DNA of 64,000 bases from Polaromonas sp. CF318 (lineage in GTDB: Bacteria > Pseudomonadota > Gammaproteobacteria > Burkholderiales > Burkholderiaceae_C). The translations under genes were made by a program, and so were the position numbers. Positions 53,492 to 61,819 of this stretch are shown one piece after another. Location: assembly GCF_000282655.1 (NCBI RefSeq), contig NZ_AKIV01000064.1, positions 32,965 through 96,964 of the forward strand. Direction: 5' to 3'. The number at the start of each line of letters is the position of its first letter. Position 1 is the first letter of the stretch. The notes beneath the pieces are model-generated. The model saw nothing but the letters and a program-made list of their open reading frames with translations. It did no database searches and was not told the DNA's origin.

Positions 53492-53910
53492 CGCATCCTC
53501 CCGTATGTATAACTTGCACAGCAAAGCCTTCGTCAAATCTGGTAGCTACGGTTTTTAATTGGCCGTGCAACCTGTTGAAGCAGTCGGCCCTACCAGCTTG
53601 CGAGGAATACCCGAATCTACACAGCCGAAACCGACAAACAAATCCGTCAGCATTTGACAAAAAATTCTAGTCCTCTATTGAATTCGGCCCATCCTCCAAT
53701 CGGAGGAGCGCATCGTCTTTTTTCACACGAGGCGTATCGATTCATTCAGCTTGCGGCACCACCAGCCGTCAGCCTCTGCCCTCTCCCAGAGGGAGAAGGC
53801 GTAACAGCCAAAGTCTTAGAAAGGCACAACCAGTTACCCGATTTCCTGCCCTCTTTCCCCGGGAGAGGGCGGGTGAGAGCTGGCGGCCTTCGTGAAGGCA
53901 AAATGCGCCT
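53492..53910. other. Intergenic region before the CoA-transferase remnant
   Basis: No supportable gene. The segment 53776-53879 holds repeated GC-rich boxes (CCCTCTCCCAGAGGGAGAAGG and a GGGAGAGGGCGGGTGAGAG-type box in inverted arrangement). These resemble common dispersed repeats of Burkholderiales. The region 53492-53700 is A/T-richer and continues the low-G+C of the accessory operon; its promoter must lie here. Confidence 0.5.
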
Positions 53911-54050
53911 ATGAACTCCCTATCCGGCATCAGCATCCTCGACCTCTCCCGCGTGCTCGCGGGCCCCTGGTGCACCCAGACCTTGGCCGACTTGGGGGCC
54001 GCCGTTTTTGAAGGATGCTCAGAGGGCGGGCACTGAAGTCGCTTACTTGG
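53911..54050 (+). pseudogene. Truncated 5' copy of the CoA-transferase gene
   Basis: The first 31 codons ([20 protein letters not shown]...) match the start of the intact gene at 55179 at 29 of 31 residues. After GGGGCCG the copy jumps to the segment coding FLKDAQ. In the intact gene two GGGGCCG words lie 56 bases apart (55263 and 55319), so the copy has lost 56 bases between short repeats, which breaks the frame. Homology fades near 54050. Confidence 0.85.
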
Positions 54051-54071
54051 CCGCCCCTGTCTGATACGTCA

Positions 54072-54455
54072 CTAGAGTTTCGTCGGATCGCCAAGTACTT
54101 TGTTAAGCCGCACCGCCTCTTTGACGAGGCGGCGCGACAAGGCGGCATTGACTTCGTCACCCTCGTGGAACACTCTCGTCGCCATTTCGTACTTGCCACC
54201 GGATTTGAGCAGCGGGTCCATCTCGCGCAGGCGTTGCCCTCGCCAGAAGCCGAACAGGACGCGGCTTTCCTCGGCGCGGATCAGCAGCACAGGCCCGTTC
54301 GACAGATAAACCAGATGGCCCCATTTGATGACCTCGTCCAGCGCGGCGCTACCCAGGACGGCTGCCCGCAGCTGTTCAACCACCGCACGCTGCCAGCCGG
54401 ACAGGGCAGCGACATACGCGTCGGGGCTTGCAGCGGGAGTGGTTTTTTTCATCAT
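54072..54455 (-). CDS. DUF1801 (YdhG-like) protein
   Basis: A 127-residue protein with PDAYVAALSGWQRAVVEQLRAAVLGSAALDEVIKWGHLVYLSNGPVLLIRAEESRVLFGFWRGQRL, the DUF1801 signature (W..P.Y....LL.I...K....F.F..G). Its fold is a small YdhG-like domain of unknown role. ATG 54455 (MMKKTT) was chosen; an upstream ATG at 54467 is possible. It lies between the broken and intact copies of the CoA-transferase start. Confidence 0.75.
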   Translation of the reverse strand: MMKKTTPAASPDAYVAALSGWQRAVVEQLRAAVLGSAALDEVIKWGHLVYLSNGPVLLIRAEESRVLFGFWRGQRLREMDPLLKSGGKYEMATRVFHEGDEVNAALSRRLVKEAVRLNKVLGDPTKL

Positions 54456-54508
54456 GGCGAATGCCAACGCCGTGCGCTGGTCAGGTTTCGGATTGGCGGA
54501 GCCCGAAC

Positions 54509-54967
54509 TTACGGAGCCTTCTTTGCAAACGGAAGATGAGCGAGATACACGATCGGCGCAAGCAGGAGCGCCGATATGACAATGATCAACACAAGTAGCT
54601 TCGTGCGCAAATACGCCTGAGGCTGAATGAGCCCGCTTTGAGCGGCTAGCTGAAACAGCTGGGCGCGGGCCTCCAGGGTTCCACAGGAGAGGACCTGCTC
54701 ACCCTTGCGATACAGCGAAAGTTCTGTGCCTGTCTTGGCGTCACGCCATATGACAATCTTGAAGTACAGCGTGGGGTATACGCTCACTAAGGCTTTTTCA
54801 ATAGCTGGGGCTGGTCGCAGCAGAAGCTGCGGACAGGGCTCCGAGCTCGCAACCGCGAAAGATGGTCCACTTGCAAGCAATCGCACTATCAGACCGATGA
54901 GTATGGCTCCCCAAAGAACAGAAACGACGATCCAGGTACGCACCCAAGTTGACTGATTTTTCTTCAT
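54509..54967 (-). CDS. Two-TM membrane protein of unknown function
   Basis: A 152-residue protein with an N-terminal TM (TWIVVSVLWGAILIGLIVRLLAS), a periplasmic-like loop carrying PCPQLLLRPAP, DAKTGTELSLYRKGEQVLSCGTLEARAQLF, and a C-terminal TM (LLVLIIVISALLLAPIVYLA) with a KKAP tail. The loop resembles no family known to me. Together with the DUF1801 gene it fills the stretch between the two CoA-transferase copies. Confidence 0.55.
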   Translation of the reverse strand: MKKNQSTWVRTWIVVSVLWGAILIGLIVRLLASGPSFAVASSEPCPQLLLRPAPAIEKALVSVYPTLYFKIVIWRDAKTGTELSLYRKGEQVLSCGTLEARAQLFQLAAQSGLIQPQAYLRTKLLVLIIVISALLLAPIVYLAHLPFAKKAP

Positions 54968-55178
54968 GCAATCTCCCGAATTGATGCCGCTTGAGCTGCG
55001 GTATAAAAGTAGCGCCGCATGTGCAGTTTAAGCATTTCATACCCCGAAACTTCGACTGCCGTTGGCATTGACCGATCATCGGGGATCGGAACACACTACC
55101 TGCGGACATCTGCAGACTAATTTGCCCGATGCCACCAAGACACACTCATTTGCTCCCCAGTCAGCACAGAATATCAAC

Positions 55179-56411
55179 ATGAACTCCTTAAGCGGCATCC
55201 GCATCCTAGACCTCTCCCGTGTGCTCGCAGGCCCCTGGTGCACCCAGACCCTGGCCGACCTCGGGGCCGACGTGATCAAGATAGAACGGCCCGGTACGGG
55301 CGACGACACGCGGACCTGGGGGCCGCCCTTCTTGAAGGATGCGCAGGGGGCGGACACCGAGGCGGCTTATTACCTGGGCACCAACCGCAACAAGCGCTCG
55401 GTGACCTGCGACATTGCCCAGCCCGCGGGCCAGGCGCTGGTGCGTGAGCTGGCGGCCCATTGCGATGTGTTTGTGGAGAACTTCAAGGTCGGCGACATGG
55501 CACGTTATGGGCTGGACTATGCCTCGCTCAAAGCGATCAACCCGCGCCTCGTGTACTGCTCGGTCACGGGTTTTGGGCAGAACGGGCCTTATGCCGAGCG
55601 TGCGGGGTATGACTACGCGATCCAGGGCATGGGCGGGCTGATGAGCGTGACGGGCGAGCGCGACGACCTGGGCGGCGGGCCGCAGAAGGTGGGCGTGGCG
55701 GTGGCCGATTTGATGACGGGCATGTATGCGACGGTGGCAATTCTCGCCGCGCTGCGCCATGCCGAGAAAACCGGTGAAGGCCAGCAGGTGGACATGGCGC
55801 TGCTGGACACGCAGGTCGCCATGCTGGCCAACCTGGGCGCCAACTACCTGGTGAGCGGCAAGGCGCCGGGCCGGGCCGGCAATGCGCACCAGAACATCGT
55901 GCCGTATCAAGTGTTTGAAGTCGCACCCGCCGCTGACGGCAGCAAGGACCATTTGATCCTGGCCGTGGGCAACGACTCGCAGTATGCGAAGTTCTGCGCG
56001 GTGGCCAATATCCCGGAGCTGGCGACCAACCCGCTGTTTGCCACCAACCGCAACCGCGTGCAGAACCGCGGCCAGCTGGTGCCGATACTCGAAGCCGTGA
56101 TGAAAACACGCAGCAAGGCCGACTGGCTGGCGGCGCTGGAGGCGGCGAAAGTGCCTTGCGGCGCGATCAACAACCTGGCCGAGGTGTTTGCCGACCCGCA
56201 GATCGCGGCGCGCGGCATGGTGACCGAATGGCGGCATCCGGTGAAGGACGACTTGAAGCTGGTCTCCAGCCCCATGCACCTGAGCGCAACGCCGGTGCGC
56301 ACCGATTTGCCGCCGCCGCTGCTGGGCCAGCACACCGAACAGGTGCTGCGCGAGCTGCTGAACTATTCCGACGCGAAGCTGTCCGAGCTAAAGGGCGGCA
56401 AGACGATTTGA
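55179..56411 (+). CDS. CaiB/BaiF family (class III) CoA-transferase
   Basis: A 410-residue protein starting [45 protein letters not shown], the classical start with GADVIKIE. The catalytic Asp is in VALLDTQVAMLAN-type MALLDTQVA, and PYQVFEVA and NPLFATNRNRV follow. These enzymes move CoA between carboxylic acids. Gene order here suggests breakdown of an unknown acid with the amidohydrolase and hydrolase downstream. Its own 5' end is copied at 53911. Confidence 0.93.
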   Translation: MNSLSGIRILDLSRVLAGPWCTQTLADLGADVIKIERPGTGDDTRTWGPPFLKDAQGADTEAAYYLGTNRNKRSVTCDIAQPAGQALVRELAAHCDVFVENFKVGDMARYGLDYASLKAINPRLVYCSVTGFGQNGPYAERAGYDYAIQGMGGLMSVTGERDDLGGGPQKVGVAVADLMTGMYATVAILAALRHAEKTGEGQQVDMALLDTQVAMLANLGANYLVSGKAPGRAGNAHQNIVPYQVFEVAPAADGSKDHLILAVGNDSQYAKFCAVANIPELATNPLFATNRNRVQNRGQLVPILEAVMKTRSKADWLAALEAAKVPCGAINNLAEVFADPQIAARGMVTEWRHPVKDDLKLVSSPMHLSATPVRTDLPPPLLGQHTEQVLRELLNYSDAKLSELKGGKTI

Positions 56412-56433
56412 GTGCCACAGGAGAAAACCTCAC

Positions 56434-57492
56434 ATGATGATGATTCGACGCCGTGTCATCCAGGCCATGCTGGGCCTGCCCCTGGGCGTGGCCCTTCCGG
56501 GCCTGGGCCGTGCCGAGGGCATCCCCGACTTTGGCGTGCTGAAGGCCGCTTATGCCCAGCGCCTGAAGAAAATCCTGGCGGCCGGCGAGCTGCCTTATGT
56601 GGACATCGAGAGCTCCTGCAACCCGGGCAAGTTGGACATCGACTTCGTGGCGAAGAACATGGACAGGCTCAACATCGGCCTGATGGCGCTGTCGGCGGAC
56701 ATAGGCCAGGGCGAGTTCAAAAAAGGCGTGCGTTTCAACCCCCTGTCGGAGAAGCTGGTCGCGGCCTACCCGGACCGTTTCATCCCCGTGGGCAACGGCG
56801 GCCAGCCGCCGGCGCTGACGGAGGCGCCGACCGAGTTCATGGACGGGCAGGAGGCGGCCATTGCGAAACGGCAGATCATGTGCCTGGGCGAATACGAGTT
56901 CCGCCACTATCCCTCGCCGCGGCAGGTCAAGCACGGCGCGGGGGACGACCGTGACGTCAGTGTGCCGATCGACGGCCCCGTGGGGCACCGCGTCTTCGCA
57001 CTCAGCGAAAAAACCGGGGTCGCCTTCCAGATCCACTATGAAATCGAGGACGGCCTGCTGGCGCCGCTGGAGGCCATGCTGGCGCAGTACCCCAAGGCCA
57101 GGGTGGTGTGGTGCCACCTGGCGCAGGTGCGCTACATCGAGCGGGCCACGCGCTACAACGCGGCCTATGTGGACGGCCTGATCAGGCGCTTTCCCAACCT
57201 GCATTTCGACACGGCGTTTGGCGATTCGGCCTCGGTCTATCCCTTGAGCAACCAGCGGCATGCGCGCGTCTGGGGCGGCGACGGCGGGCTGCTGCGTGAG
57301 TGGCGCGACCTGATTGCCGCGCACCCCAGGCGCTTTCTGTCGGCGCTGGACCTGGGCGGGGACCGGATGGACCGCATGGTGTCTTACGACCAGAAGCACC
57401 GGTATTTTCTGCAGCAGCTGCCGGAGGACGTGCGGCACCTGGTTGCGTACCGGAACGCCTGGTCGCTGCTCTTCGGCGAGGAATTTGCCTGA
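56434..57492 (+). CDS. Exported amidohydrolase-like TIM-barrel protein (paralogue)
   Basis: A 352-residue protein with a Tat-like signal (RRRVIQAMLGLPLGVALPGLGRAEG). It shares several blocks with the protein at 35884: GEYEFRHYPSP, FQIHYEIED, and YPKA(R/Q)V(V/I)WCHL, then RY.ERA..YN.AYV..LI.RFP.LHFD. That part is nearly identical in layout, so the two are clear paralogues. The core is a metal-dependent-hydrolase-like barrel, substrate unknown. It follows the CoA-transferase by 22 bases and leads into the hydrolase gene. Confidence 0.8.
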   Translation: MMMIRRRVIQAMLGLPLGVALPGLGRAEGIPDFGVLKAAYAQRLKKILAAGELPYVDIESSCNPGKLDIDFVAKNMDRLNIGLMALSADIGQGEFKKGVRFNPLSEKLVAAYPDRFIPVGNGGQPPALTEAPTEFMDGQEAAIAKRQIMCLGEYEFRHYPSPRQVKHGAGDDRDVSVPIDGPVGHRVFALSEKTGVAFQIHYEIEDGLLAPLEAMLAQYPKARVVWCHLAQVRYIERATRYNAAYVDGLIRRFPNLHFDTAFGDSASVYPLSNQRHARVWGGDGGLLREWRDLIAAHPRRFLSALDLGGDRMDRMVSYDQKHRYFLQQLPEDVRHLVAYRNAWSLLFGEEFA

Positions 57493-57517
57493 AAAGGCCA
57501 CAGAAAGAGGTGATGCG

Positions 57518-58252
57518 ATGAAACACAATTTTGTTCTGGTGCACGGCGCATGGCATGGCGGCTGGTGCTGGCGGCGTGTGGCGCAGGTGCTGCAGCTGGA
57601 CCACCACAAGGCCTTTGCCGTCACGCTGACGGGCCTGGGCGAGCGGGCGCACCTGCTTTCGCCGGCGATCAGCCTGGATACCCACATCAATGACGTGATC
57701 AACCTGATTGAAGCGGAAGAGCTGCACGAGGTGACGCTGGCGGTGCATTCCTACGCGGGCATGATAGGCACGGCGGTGGCCGACCGCATGGGCGGGCGGC
57801 TCAAGCACCTGGTGTACGTGGATGCGGTGGTGCCGCAGCCGGGCGAAAGCTGGAGCAGCACGCACGATGCCGCCACGCAGCAAAAGCGCATGGCGGGGGC
57901 GCAAGCCTCGCCGCATTTCAGCTTTGCGCCGCCGGACCCGGAGGTTTTTGGCCTGCAGGGCGCCGACCATGACTGGGTGCAACGCCGGCAGACGCCGCAC
58001 CCGGGCAACACCTACCAGGCACCGCTGGATTTTGATGTGAAGCGCGTGGCGGCCGTGCCGCGCACCTTTGTGAGCTGCACCGCGCCGGCACTGGCGACCA
58101 TCACGCCCAGCCGGCTGCGCGCCCGCGACCCGCAATTCTGGGGCGGCGCCTGGCTGCCGAATTCGCGTGTGCTGGAGCTGGCCACCGGCCACGACCCCAT
58201 GGTGACCGAGCCTGCGGCGCTGGCGCGCATCCTGCTGGAGTGCGCCGAATGA
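57518..58252 (+). CDS. Alpha/beta hydrolase (hydroxynitrile-lyase/esterase-like)
   Basis: A 244-residue protein with FVLVHGAWHGGWCWRRVAQVL, the oxyanion region of the salicylate-esterase/hydroxynitrile lyase group. The nucleophile in LAVHSYAGMIG is a Ser, an acid follows, and ELATGHDPMVTEP carries the catalytic His. It may hydrolyse an ester in the same pathway as the CoA-transferase. The stop overlaps the thioredoxin-like start by 4 bases. Confidence 0.88.
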   Translation: MKHNFVLVHGAWHGGWCWRRVAQVLQLDHHKAFAVTLTGLGERAHLLSPAISLDTHINDVINLIEAEELHEVTLAVHSYAGMIGTAVADRMGGRLKHLVYVDAVVPQPGESWSSTHDAATQQKRMAGAQASPHFSFAPPDPEVFGLQGADHDWVQRRQTPHPGNTYQAPLDFDVKRVAAVPRTFVSCTAPALATITPSRLRARDPQFWGGAWLPNSRVLELATGHDPMVTEPAALARILLECAE

Positions 58253-58734
58253 AGACGGTGGTGGGCCGCCGCGGCTTCACGGCCGCGCTGGCGAGCGGCC
58301 TGGCCTGGCCGCTGCAGGCCCAGGCCAAGGACAGCGCCCTGCCCGTGCCGGCCTCGCTGCCCGAAGCAGCCGGGCTGGCCGCCGCGCGCGGCGAGCCGCT
58401 GGTGCTGCTGGTCACCCTGCCCGGCTGCCCCTATTGCGAGCTGGTGCGGCGCAACTACCTGCTGCCCGCGCGCAAGGAAAGCGGCCTGCAGGCCTGGCAG
58501 CTTGACATCACCGACATCCGCACGCCGCTGACGGGCTTTGACGGCAAGCCGACCACCGCGGCCGCGCAGACCAAAGCCTGGAAGGCGACCTTCACGCCGA
58601 CCGTGCTGTTCCTGGGCCCGCAGGGGCAGGCGCTGGCCGAGCCGCTGGTGGGCGCGGCCATCCCGGATTTTTACGGCGCCTACCTGGACGAGCGCCTGGT
58701 GCTGGCGCGCCGGGCCGTCGTGGCGCTGCGCTAA
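58249..58734 (+). CDS. Thioredoxin-fold protein, exported
   Basis: A 161-residue protein with a Tat-like signal (VVGRRGFTAALASGLAWPLQAQA). The redox motif is LPGCPYCELVRRNYLLP (CPYC, as in glutaredoxin- and SoxW-like folds) and the cis-Pro is in FTPTVLFLGPQGQAL. It is probably a periplasmic thiol-disulfide protein. Placed at the end of the catabolic-looking operon; its partner is unknown. Confidence 0.82.
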   Translation: MKTVVGRRGFTAALASGLAWPLQAQAKDSALPVPASLPEAAGLAAARGEPLVLLVTLPGCPYCELVRRNYLLPARKESGLQAWQLDITDIRTPLTGFDGKPTTAAAQTKAWKATFTPTVLFLGPQGQALAEPLVGAAIPDFYGAYLDERLVLARRAVVALR

Positions 58735-58748
58735 AGGCGGTTCAGGCC

Positions 58749-59282
58749 ATGACGGACGCCGAGTCGCTGCAGGCCGCCATCCACGAGGAGGTGGCGCTGC
58801 GGGCCTACGACCCGCACTGGCCCGCGATGTTTGAGGCTGAGCGGGAGCGGCTGCTGGCGCTGTTTCCCAATGACTTCATGGCGATTGAACATATGGGCAG
58901 CACGGCGGTGCCGGGGCTGGCGGCCAAGCCGGTGATCGACATCCTGGGCGGCGTGGCCTCCATGGCGGCGGCCAGGGCGCTGGTGGCGCCGCTGTGCGCA
59001 CAGGGCTACACGGCTTCGGCGGAATTCAACGCGACGCTGGCGGACCGCCAGTGGCTGATGCGCTGGGCCGACGGGCACCGCACCCACCACCTGCACCTGG
59101 TGGTGCACGGCGGCCCGGTATGGGCGCAGCGCCTGCGTTTTCGCGATGCGCTGCGCGCCGATGCCGCGCTGGCCTGGCACTATGCGGCGCTCAAGGCCGA
59201 GCTGGCGGCCAAGTACCCGGCCGACCGCGAGGCCTATACCGAGGCCAAGGCAGCCTTTGTGCGGTCGGTGTGCGAAGGCTGA
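58749..59282 (+). CDS. GrpB-family (UPF0157) nucleotidyltransferase-like protein
   Basis: A 177-residue protein with VALRAYDPHWPAMFEAERERLLALFPNDFMAIEHMGSTAVPGLAAKPVIDILGGV and TASAEFNATLADRQWLMRW. GSTAVPGLxAKPxxD is the GrpB nucleotidyltransferase signature, and the late KYPADREAYTEAKAAFVR helix is typical. Substrate unknown. It begins 14 bases after the thioredoxin-like gene. Confidence 0.9.
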   Translation: MTDAESLQAAIHEEVALRAYDPHWPAMFEAERERLLALFPNDFMAIEHMGSTAVPGLAAKPVIDILGGVASMAAARALVAPLCAQGYTASAEFNATLADRQWLMRWADGHRTHHLHLVVHGGPVWAQRLRFRDALRADAALAWHYAALKAELAAKYPADREAYTEAKAAFVRSVCEG

Positions 59283-59392
59283 GTCCCTGGCATGCGCCCT
59301 GGCTACTATTAAGCCGCCAAATCAAGCCGCTGGAGCTGTACTAATACCCCCTGAACCCTTGGCAAACAAGGCTTCGGTGGTAAATTCAAGCC

Positions 59393-59577
59393 GTTCAAGC
59401 AGGAGAGCGCTGCCGCAAGGCAGCCACCGAAGGCGCAAACTTCCATAATCGCTCAGGTCCCGTACTGCCCGGAAACACACAGCCGTCTGGAGAGACGCCG
59501 CATGCAAGGTGCGGCGCACCGAAGGAGCAAAGCCCCAGCGTAAGCCGCGGCTGAATCTCTCAGGTAACAGGGACAGT
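59393..59577 (+). ncRNA. Tandem glycine riboswitch
   Basis: Two glycine aptamers lie in series. The first, 59393-59472, has GCAGGAGAGCGCT, CACCGAAGGCGCAAAC and GCTCAGGTCCCGTACTG. The second, 59485-59577, has GTCTGGAGAGACGCC, CACCGAAGGAGCAAAGCC and CTCTCAGGTAACAGGGACAG. The short linker between them is the usual cooperative arrangement. Regulating the downstream dadA-type gene, it would switch on breakdown when glycine is high. The expression platform must lie between 59578 and the start at 59693. Confidence 0.9.
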
Positions 59578-59692
59578 GGAAGCGGCCGCAAGCATCTGAT
59601 GGCTTGGCGGTTGCCATGATTCTTCCCGGATTCAAGCACCCCCGAGCCATGGCGCTTGCGCAACTGCCATTTCTGCTTGAGAAGGAATCGCC

Positions 59693-61006
59693 ATGAAAGT
59701 CATGGTTTTGGGTGCGGGTGTCACGGGGGTCACGACGGCCTGGTATCTGGCGCAGCGCGGACACGAAGTCACGGTCATAGAACGGCGCGGCGCGGCCGCG
59801 ATGGAAACCAGTTTTGCCAACGGCGGGCAGATTTCCGTCAGCCATGCGGAGCCCTGGGCCAACCCGGGGGCGCCGCTCAAGGTGCTGCAGTGGCTGGCGC
59901 GCGAGGACGCGCCGCTGTTGTTCCGGCTGCGCGCGGATGTGAACCAGTGGCTGTGGGGCCTGGAGTTTCTGCGCAACTGCACGCCGGCGCGCACCGCGCA
60001 GAACATACGGCAGATCGTGAACCTGGGCATGTACAGCCGCGGCGCGCTGCAAAAACTCCGGGCCGAACTGGGCCTGCAGTATGACGCGAAGACCCGGGGC
60101 ATTCTGCACTTCTACACCAGCCAGGCCGAGTACGACGCCGCGCAGGAACCGGCGCGCATCATGCGCGAGCATGGCTGCGAGCTCGACATGAAAAGCGCCG
60201 ACGAGTGTGTGGCCATAGAACCCGCGCTGGCGCAGTGCCGCGCCAGCATCGTGGGCGGCAGCATGACGCCCAGCGACGAGTCGGGCGACGCCCAGGCCTT
60301 CACGGCGGCGCTGGCGGCGCGCTGCGAACAGGCCGGGGTGAAGTTTCTCTACAACACCAACATCCTCGATGTGCAGGCCGGCGGCGGCCAGCTGGACGGT
60401 GTGCAGGTCGCCAGGGGCAGCGGCGAAGCTGGCGGACGCATTGAAACCCTCAAGGCCGATGCCTATGTGATGTGCCTGGGTGCCTTCAGCGCGCCCTGGG
60501 CCAGGCGGCTGGGGCAAAGCCTGCGCATCTACCCGGCCAAGGGCTATTCGGTGACGCTGCCGGTGATCAACGAGGCGGCGTCTTACCAGGTGAGCCTGAC
60601 GGACGACGAGTACAAGCTGGTGTTCTCCCGTTTCGGCAATCGCCTGCGCATTGCCGGCACGGCGGAGCTCAACGGCTACAACACCGAGCTGAACCTGGTG
60701 CGCTGCCAGGCCATCGTGCGCCGCGTGAAGCAGCTCTTCCCGGAGATGACGGACGGTGAAGGCGCGCAGTTCTGGACCGGCCTGCGCCCGGCCACGCCCA
60801 GCAACGTGCCTTACATCGGCAAAAGCAAAACGTCCAATCTGTTCCTCAACACGGGCCACGGCACGCTGGGCTGGACGCATGCCTGCGGCTCGGGCGCGGC
60901 GATTGCCGACATCGTGAGCGGACGCGTGCCGGAAGTGGATTTTGCGTTTACCGGCATGCCGGCGCGGGGGCATGGCATGGTATTGCCGGGCATGGTGAAA
61001 GCCTGA
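59693..61006 (+). CDS. dadA: D-amino-acid dehydrogenase (DadA-type FAD oxidoreductase)
   Basis: A 437-residue FAD-dependent enzyme. MKVMVLGAGVTGVTTAWYLAQRGHEVTVIERRGAAAMETSFANGGQIS is the typical DadA start. Later blocks are LRIYPAKGYSVTLPV, FSRFGNRLRIAGTAELNGYNTELN and WTGLRPATPSNVPYIGKSKTSNLFLNTGHGTLGWTHACGSGAAIAD. It oxidises D-amino acids to 2-oxo acids, feeding electrons to the membrane. The glycine riboswitch in its leader implies that glycine, or a D-amino acid route linked to it, is the signal. GAAGGA precedes the ATG. Confidence 0.92.
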   Translation: MKVMVLGAGVTGVTTAWYLAQRGHEVTVIERRGAAAMETSFANGGQISVSHAEPWANPGAPLKVLQWLAREDAPLLFRLRADVNQWLWGLEFLRNCTPARTAQNIRQIVNLGMYSRGALQKLRAELGLQYDAKTRGILHFYTSQAEYDAAQEPARIMREHGCELDMKSADECVAIEPALAQCRASIVGGSMTPSDESGDAQAFTAALAARCEQAGVKFLYNTNILDVQAGGGQLDGVQVARGSGEAGGRIETLKADAYVMCLGAFSAPWARRLGQSLRIYPAKGYSVTLPVINEAASYQVSLTDDEYKLVFSRFGNRLRIAGTAELNGYNTELNLVRCQAIVRRVKQLFPEMTDGEGAQFWTGLRPATPSNVPYIGKSKTSNLFLNTGHGTLGWTHACGSGAAIADIVSGRVPEVDFAFTGMPARGHGMVLPGMVKA

Positions 61007-61076
61007 GGACGGGCGCCCGTGCAGCATGGGAGCGGACACGGTAATATCGCCCTCCGTTCACCAGCCCCATGCCGCC

Positions 61077-61286
61077 ATGACATCAGCCACGAACACGCCG
61101 CCCGACGGCCTTCCCACCTACCGCCTGCTGACCGGCCCGGATGACGCGAGCTTTTGCCATCGCGTGAGCGAAGCCCTGGCTTTGGGTTACGCGCTTTACG
61201 GCTCGCCGGCCGCGACCTTTAACGGCGAGCGCGTGATCGTGGCGCAGGCGCTGCTCTGGCCATCGGCACAAAGGAGCTCCCAATGA
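61077..61286 (+). CDS. DUF1737 protein
   Basis: A 69-residue protein containing LPTYRLLTGPDDASFCHRVSEALALGYALYGSPAATFNGERVIVAQALLWP, which matches DUF1737 almost end to end. These are small single-domain proteins of unknown role. The stop overlaps the start of the DinB-like gene by 4 bases, so the two are coupled. Confidence 0.85.
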   Translation: MTSATNTPPDGLPTYRLLTGPDDASFCHRVSEALALGYALYGSPAATFNGERVIVAQALLWPSAQRSSQ

Positions 61287-61819
61287 GCGCTCTCGCGCCG
61301 CTGAACCCCGCGACCCTGCAAGCGATGGCGGATTTCCCGCGCCAGCTGGAGCTGTTTTACGCGGCCGTTCCTGAAAGCCACCGCAACTGGATACCTTCGT
61401 CCTGGGACGGCATCCCCAGCGAGACCTTCCCGGCGCTGGGCCAGGTCTGCCACGTACGGGACATCGAGATCGATGGCTACCATGTGCGCATCCAGCGCAC
61501 GCTCGCCGAGGACAAGCCGGTGCTGGTATCGCTGGACGGCTATGCGCTGGAGCGGGAGCGCGGCTATGCGACAGCCGACGCGCGGGAAGCCCTGGCGGCT
61601 TTTCGCGCGGCGCGCGCCAAGACCATGGAGATGCTTGCGGGCCTCACGCCGCAGGCACTGGAACGCAGGGCGGAGTTCGAAGGTTATGGCGCGCTGACCC
61701 TGCGCAGCCTGGTGCACTACCTGTGCAGCCACGACCAGCAGCACCTGGCCGGCCTGCAGTGGCTGCTCGGCAAGATGGATGCGTCTCGCGCCGCAAGCGC
61801 CTCGAACCTGCCTGCTTAG
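61283..61819 (+). CDS. DinB-like protein
   Basis: A 178-residue protein with AMADFPRQLELFYAAVPESHRNWIPSSWDGIPSETFPALGQVCHVRDIEIDGYHVRIQRTL and SLVHYLCSHDQQHLAGLQWLL. Three His (VCHVRDIE, YHVRI, CSHDQQHLAG) are placed as in the metal-binding four-helix bundle of DinB/YfiT proteins. Those act as metal-dependent thiol transferases in some cases; a role here is unknown. It ends in a 4-base overlap with the convergent OmpW gene. Confidence 0.8.
   Translation: MSALAPLNPATLQAMADFPRQLELFYAAVPESHRNWIPSSWDGIPSETFPALGQVCHVRDIEIDGYHVRIQRTLAEDKPVLVSLDGYALERERGYATADAREALAAFRAARAKTMEMLAGLTPQALERRAEFEGYGALTLRSLVHYLCSHDQQHLAGLQWLLGKMDASRAASASNLPA

Noticed and set aside
53776..53879. Direct and inverted CCCTCTCCC/GGGAGAGGG boxes as a CRISPR array
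   Set aside because: Only two GC-rich boxes with no regular spacing and no cas genes; fits a common intergenic repeat.
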